From contig CAYYDE010000010.1 of NCBI GenBank assembly GCA_964470525.1, positions 1 to 22,738 on the forward strand: 22,738 nucleotides of DNA, read 5' to 3'. Numbering within the stretch: position 1 is the first letter of the stretch; each line of letters opens with the position of its first letter. The notes beneath the pieces are model-generated. The model made no database searches, was not told where the DNA came from, and saw only the letters and a list, made by a program, of their open reading frames with translations. The position numbers and the translations under genes were made by a program. Positions 19,938-22,738 of the stretch are shown piece after piece. The stretch is from CAYYDE01 sp964470525 (GTDB lineage: Bacteria > Patescibacteriota > Gracilibacteria > BD1-5 > UBA6164).

Positions 19938-19956
19938 GAAAAATATAGGCTATTAT
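19929..19956 (+). promoter_or_regulatory. Possible promoter of the hibernation-factor gene
   Basis: TTGTTT and TATTAT with a 16-base spacer lie about 108 bases before the ATG. The transcript would begin close to a small hairpin (gtaag/cttac, 19963-19979). Confidence 0.4.
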
Positions 19957-19986
19957 ATGAATGTAAGATTTTTTCTTACCCAAGCA

Positions 19987-20030
19987 AAAATTTTTGATGA
20001 AAAAATAAAATATTTTTTTTCAAAAATTTT
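19987..20030 (+). promoter_or_regulatory. Structured 5' leader of the hibernation-factor gene
   Basis: A long imperfect AT-only hairpin (arms 19987-20007 and 20011-20030) lies about 35 bases before the ATG and may affect translation. No known riboswitch pattern was recognised. Confidence 0.4.
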
Positions 20031-20063
20031 CTCTCGGAATTTTATCATTTAATAGAGAAGTCT

Positions 20064-20360
20064 ATGAAATTACAAACAATAATCCATGCATGAGATGCTC
20101 AAAAACCAGTTGTTGAGAGATTAGCAAGTGAAAATTTAGAAAAAAAACTCAATACATATTTAAAAAAATTCGATAGAGAAGAAGTAAAATGAATTATAGA
20201 TGTTGATGTAAAAGAAAATAAAAAATGACTCTTTAACGGAATTTTACAAATTTCAATTGATGGACAAAGTTTTCATTATTCAAGAGAAGATTATAAAAAT
20301 TTAGATGATCTTGTAAATAATTTATTTGATCACTTTAAAGAAGAATTATCAAATAAATAA
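20064..20360 (+). CDS. Ribosome hibernation factor-like (HPF/RaiA) protein
   Basis: The protein is 98 aa (TGA = Gly). The arrangement fits the short HPF/RaiA fold: first strand MKLQTIIHAGDA, helix VVERLASENLEKKLNTYLKKF, strands IIDVDVKENKK and GILQISIDGQSFHYSRED, and final helix NLDDLVNNLFDHFKEELS. Such proteins bind the 30S decoding region and inactivate ribosomes under stress. The match is by fold pattern and tail (Y-K-N-L-D-D-L-V) rather than a strict signature. It stands alone, with a structured leader and its own terminator. Confidence 0.7.
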
Positions 20361-20385
20361 AAAATGACTTTAAAAGTCATTTTTT
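20359..20385. terminator. Shared bidirectional terminator
   Basis: A perfect 12-bp stem (20359-20370 with 20374-20385) contains the plus-strand TAA end and the minus-strand nucleosidase stop. T-runs lie on both strands, so one hairpin ends both convergent genes. Confidence 0.88.
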
Positions 20386-21128
20386 ATTTGTAAGAATTTT
20401 CGTACCTCATTTTTTGAATAGGTTCAAAGATTTTTGAGAATATCTTCTGTATTTCTTCAAAATGCTATTTCTCTATTGAGTGCTTTTTTCAACATTTCAA
20501 ATTCTGTAAATGTAAGAGAAAATTTTTCTCTCCAAATATAAAGATTTCAAAAATCAACTTTTGATGTATTTGCAAGAAAAAATTTTTCTAAAGAATTTAT
20601 AATTTTTTCCACATGTATTTGTCACAATTTTTCTATTATTTCTTGAGGATTTACTTTCAAAGATTCTTGGCTCACCTCATCAAATGGAAGTTTAAAAATA
20701 GCATATGGAATTTTCTTTTTATTACACACTATTTCCACTCAAATACTTTCCATATCAACATATTTCTCTTCTGCTAATTCTTGTTCATTTGTGATAATTT
20801 TATCACTACAAGCCAAACTTTCAACTGGTAAAAAATCCAAATACAAAGGATGAATATATTCTCTCATATTTGAAAGATATTTGCTTCTATATGCGAGAAA
20901 AAGTTCATTTGAAGCTCATATAATTTTTCCACAAATTCAAATATTTACCACAAAATCAATATCAATATTTTTTGATACATATTGAGTAAGTTCAAAAACT
21001 GTATTAAGATTTCCAACTCATAAAATCAAAAATTCAAACTCAAAATCATTTCAAGAAGATTTTTTAAAATTTGCCTTTATAGCTTGCATTTCCAGTGGAA
21101 GTGCTGATGTGATTAAAATTTTTTTCAT
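20370..21128 (-). CDS. MTA/SAH nucleosidase-like (phosphorylase superfamily) protein
   Basis: The protein is 252 aa (TGA = Gly). The start MKKILITSALPLEMQAIK has Glu13 where MTA/SAH nucleosidases have their catalytic Glu. LGVGNLNTVFEL and FVVNIGICG are the core strands. YVDMESIGVEIV supplies the nucleoside-binding Met-Glu (126-127), and LPFDEVSQES (Asp150) fits the catalytic Asp. The substrate may be methylthioadenosine, S-adenosylhomocysteine or a futalosine-type nucleoside; this cannot be told from sequence. The last 60-70 residues are an extension beyond the usual fold. The ATG is one base after the hemW stop. SAH recycling would suit a radical-SAM neighbour, but this is inference. Confidence 0.82.
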
Positions 21129-21129
21129 A

Positions 21130-22230
21130 TTACATTATTTCTTTTAAAACATAATCCATAAGAGGATATCCTTTTTTTGTGAGTATAAGAAAATTTTCTT
21201 TGTATTCAAGTACATTTTCCTCAATACATTTTTGAATTCCAGATTGAGAAAGGTTTGAAATATACTCCTTAGAAATTCAAGAAGTTCTCAATCCAAAAAG
21301 AAGTTTTTCTAAAAAAATATCTTCTTTGCTCAATATTTCTTCGTATTCTAATTTTCTTTTATAATAACCAATAAAATCCTGCGTGTACGCATATCTTTTT
21401 CATCTAACAAAGCTATGCGAGCCAAGTCAAAACCCAATATTTTCACTATGGTTCCAATAGGATTGATTGTGTTTGCACTCAAATCATGACTTTGCAAAAT
21501 TTGAGATTTCATAGCGAGAAAATCATTTTTCTTCTAAAAAAATCACTATTTCATGGTATTCATTCTCATACTCACTTTCTGGAATTCCAAGATGTTCCCA
21601 ACGTTCTGGATAGGTAATTTTTTCATACATTTTTGCTTGATCCTCAACATCATAATAATCCTCTAACATATAAACAGAAATATGTGTCAAAAAAGAAAAT
21701 CTTTCTAAAATTTCTTTGATATTTTCAAGAATTTCTCATCTTTTTACATATGGAAGTCCAATAATAAAATCACAGCTTATATTTTGAATTCCTGAATTTT
21801 TGAGATGTTCTAAAGCTTGAAAAATAGTTTCTTTATTTGTTCTTCAAATTTCTTGTAAAGAAGCATTATTGAGTGTCTGGATCCCAAAACTAATACGATT
21901 CACTCCCAGATTTTTCCAAGTCTCAAGATTTTCTTGTGTGAGATTTTGTGGAGTAGATTCAAGAGTGATTTCAATATTTTTTTCAAATCAGAAAGTATTT
22001 TGTAGCATTTGAAGAATTTTTTCTACATGATTTTTCTTCAAAATTCACGGAGTTCCTCCACCAAAATACACAGATTTGAGAGATTTTTTTATGTGAGAAA
22101 ATTCTTTAATATTCGCAATCAAACTTGCCACATAAAAATCAACTTGCGTATAATTCACTCCCCCCAAAGACGCAAAACGACAATACTTACATTTACTCTC
22201 ACAAAATGGAATATGAACATAGCTAAACAT
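21130..22230 (-). CDS. hemW: HemW-like radical SAM protein
   Basis: The protein is 366 aa (TGA = Gly), normal for HemW. FCESKCKYC is the CX3CX2C iron-sulfur motif of radical SAM enzymes. VYFGGGTPG follows, where the Gly after Pro is TGA at 22045-22047. LESTPQNL, LGVNRISFGIQTLN and CDFIIGLPY are HemW/HemN landmarks, and the later SGFECKHNQSYW matches the family C-terminal half. HemW is a heme chaperone related to coproporphyrinogen dehydrogenase. No heme-synthesis gene is in the window, so the role here is open. It is tightly coupled to the nucleosidase (TAA-T-ATG). Confidence 0.9.
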
Positions 22231-22286
22231 GAAATTTTTGGTAGAAAATATTTTTTGAAGTATAGGAGTTTTTATAAATTTATCAA

Positions 22287-22319
22287 GAAAATAAGTAGAA
22301 TATTATTCTACTTATTTTC
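22287..22319 (-). terminator. Terminator of the Cys-rich protein
   Basis: A perfect 15-bp stem (22287-22301 with 22305-22319) has a three-base loop att. It covers the last codons and the TAA of the minus-strand gene ending at 22312 and lies upstream of hemW. Confidence 0.85.
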
Positions 22320-22738
22320 AGCTTACACAATACACTTCATAAACCCGCATCCGATAATTTGTATCAAATCAAGCACAATTTACAAATCAAGGATATTCAT
22401 ATTTACTTACATTTGATGGTAAACTATTATTTTGATAATAGGATACTTCAGGTCATATTTCCATAGTTTCTCAGGCATTACAAAGAGTGTTTGTTTGTTG
22501 ACCAGAAAGATTATAATATTTATTTTCTTCTCATCATGTTGGTAAACTATAATCACAATGATAGTCACTATTCCACATTACTTCTGCCCATAAATATTTA
22601 TTCCATCCTGCATGTCTCTTTTGAGGACAACTTTGAGTATTACTTCAACTACAAGTACTACTACAACTTTGAGAGGTTGTTGATGTTCAACAATTACTAT
22701 TCAATACTACTGCACCATCACTACTTCTTATACAACTT
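22312..22738 (-). CDS. Cys/Ser/Asn-rich protein, 3' part only
   Basis: Only the last 141 codons are present; the start is beyond the right edge. The open frame (TGA = Gly) contains SCSSTCSGSNTQSCPQK and LWAEVMWNSDYHCDYSLP. Paired cysteines and aromatic residues fit an exported, disulfide-stabilised surface or pilus-like protein. No family was recognised. It ends SGK with TGA two codons before TAA, and the stop lies in a terminator stem. Confidence 0.75.

Noticed and set aside
22009..22416. Open plus-strand frame of 135 codons
   Set aside because: It is antisense to hemW and crosses a terminator and a second real gene end.
1..22738. TGA read as tryptophan (code 4) or selenocysteine
   Set aside because: TGG is used for Trp in the same proteins, TGA falls on conserved Gly positions, and its frequency is far too high for selenocysteine.

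Overview
The window is AT-rich and reads cleanly only when TGA is translated as glycine (genetic code 25). In the standard code nearly every gene breaks into short pieces. With TGA = Gly, long uninterrupted frames appear whose family motifs are intact, and TGA falls on conserved glycines in TldD, GatB, HemW, an alpha/beta hydrolase and a kinase-like protein. All 17 stop codons seen at genuine gene ends are TAA (16) or TAG (1, gatB). Code 25 is known from the CPR/Patescibacteria lineages Gracilibacteria (BD1-5) and Absconditabacteria (SR1), so the source is most likely one of these. The window cannot decide between them.

Layout from left to right. Bases 1-3273 (minus) hold a secreted protein with a six-blade PD40/TolB-like propeller followed by RHS/YD repeats. 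Its C-terminus lies outside the window and it carries one apparent single-base frameshift near 1965. Bases 3374-6049 (minus) are a tldE-tldD pair encoding a TldD/E peptidase, separated by an AT-rich 8-bp tandem repeat. A divergent promoter region separates tldE from a plus-strand membrane protein with a PH-like domain (6176-7228). Next come a 63-aa four-cysteine protein (minus), a 710-aa Ser-rich lipoprotein with FIVAR-like repeats (plus), and two secreted proteins on the minus strand: a Kazal/DUF333 protein and a 482-aa protein.

Bases 13239-16895 (minus) form a compact four-gene operon. It encodes a 563-aa protein with a C-terminal kinase-like domain, two tandem paralogous small proteins, and an alpha/beta hydrolase. 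I do not recognise this combination as a described system, and it is the best candidate here for something new. A tRNA-Lys(CTT), a BaiN/HI0933-type flavoprotein and gatB follow on the minus strand. A small ribosome-hibernation-like protein (plus) converges on a nucleosidase-like gene that is almost fused to hemW (minus). The right edge holds the 3' end of a Cys-rich protein.

The housekeeping genes (gatB, hemW, tldD/tldE, tRNA-Lys, hibernation factor) are interspersed with secreted or surface proteins (RHS, lipoprotein, Kazal/DUF333, Cys-rich). This fits a reduced, host-associated or predatory cell that invests in surface contact. Genes are tightly packed, intergenic gaps are short, and many end in rho-independent hairpins that overlap the stop codon. 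No gap over 300 bases lacks a gene. No CRISPR array, transposase, IS element or rRNA was seen.
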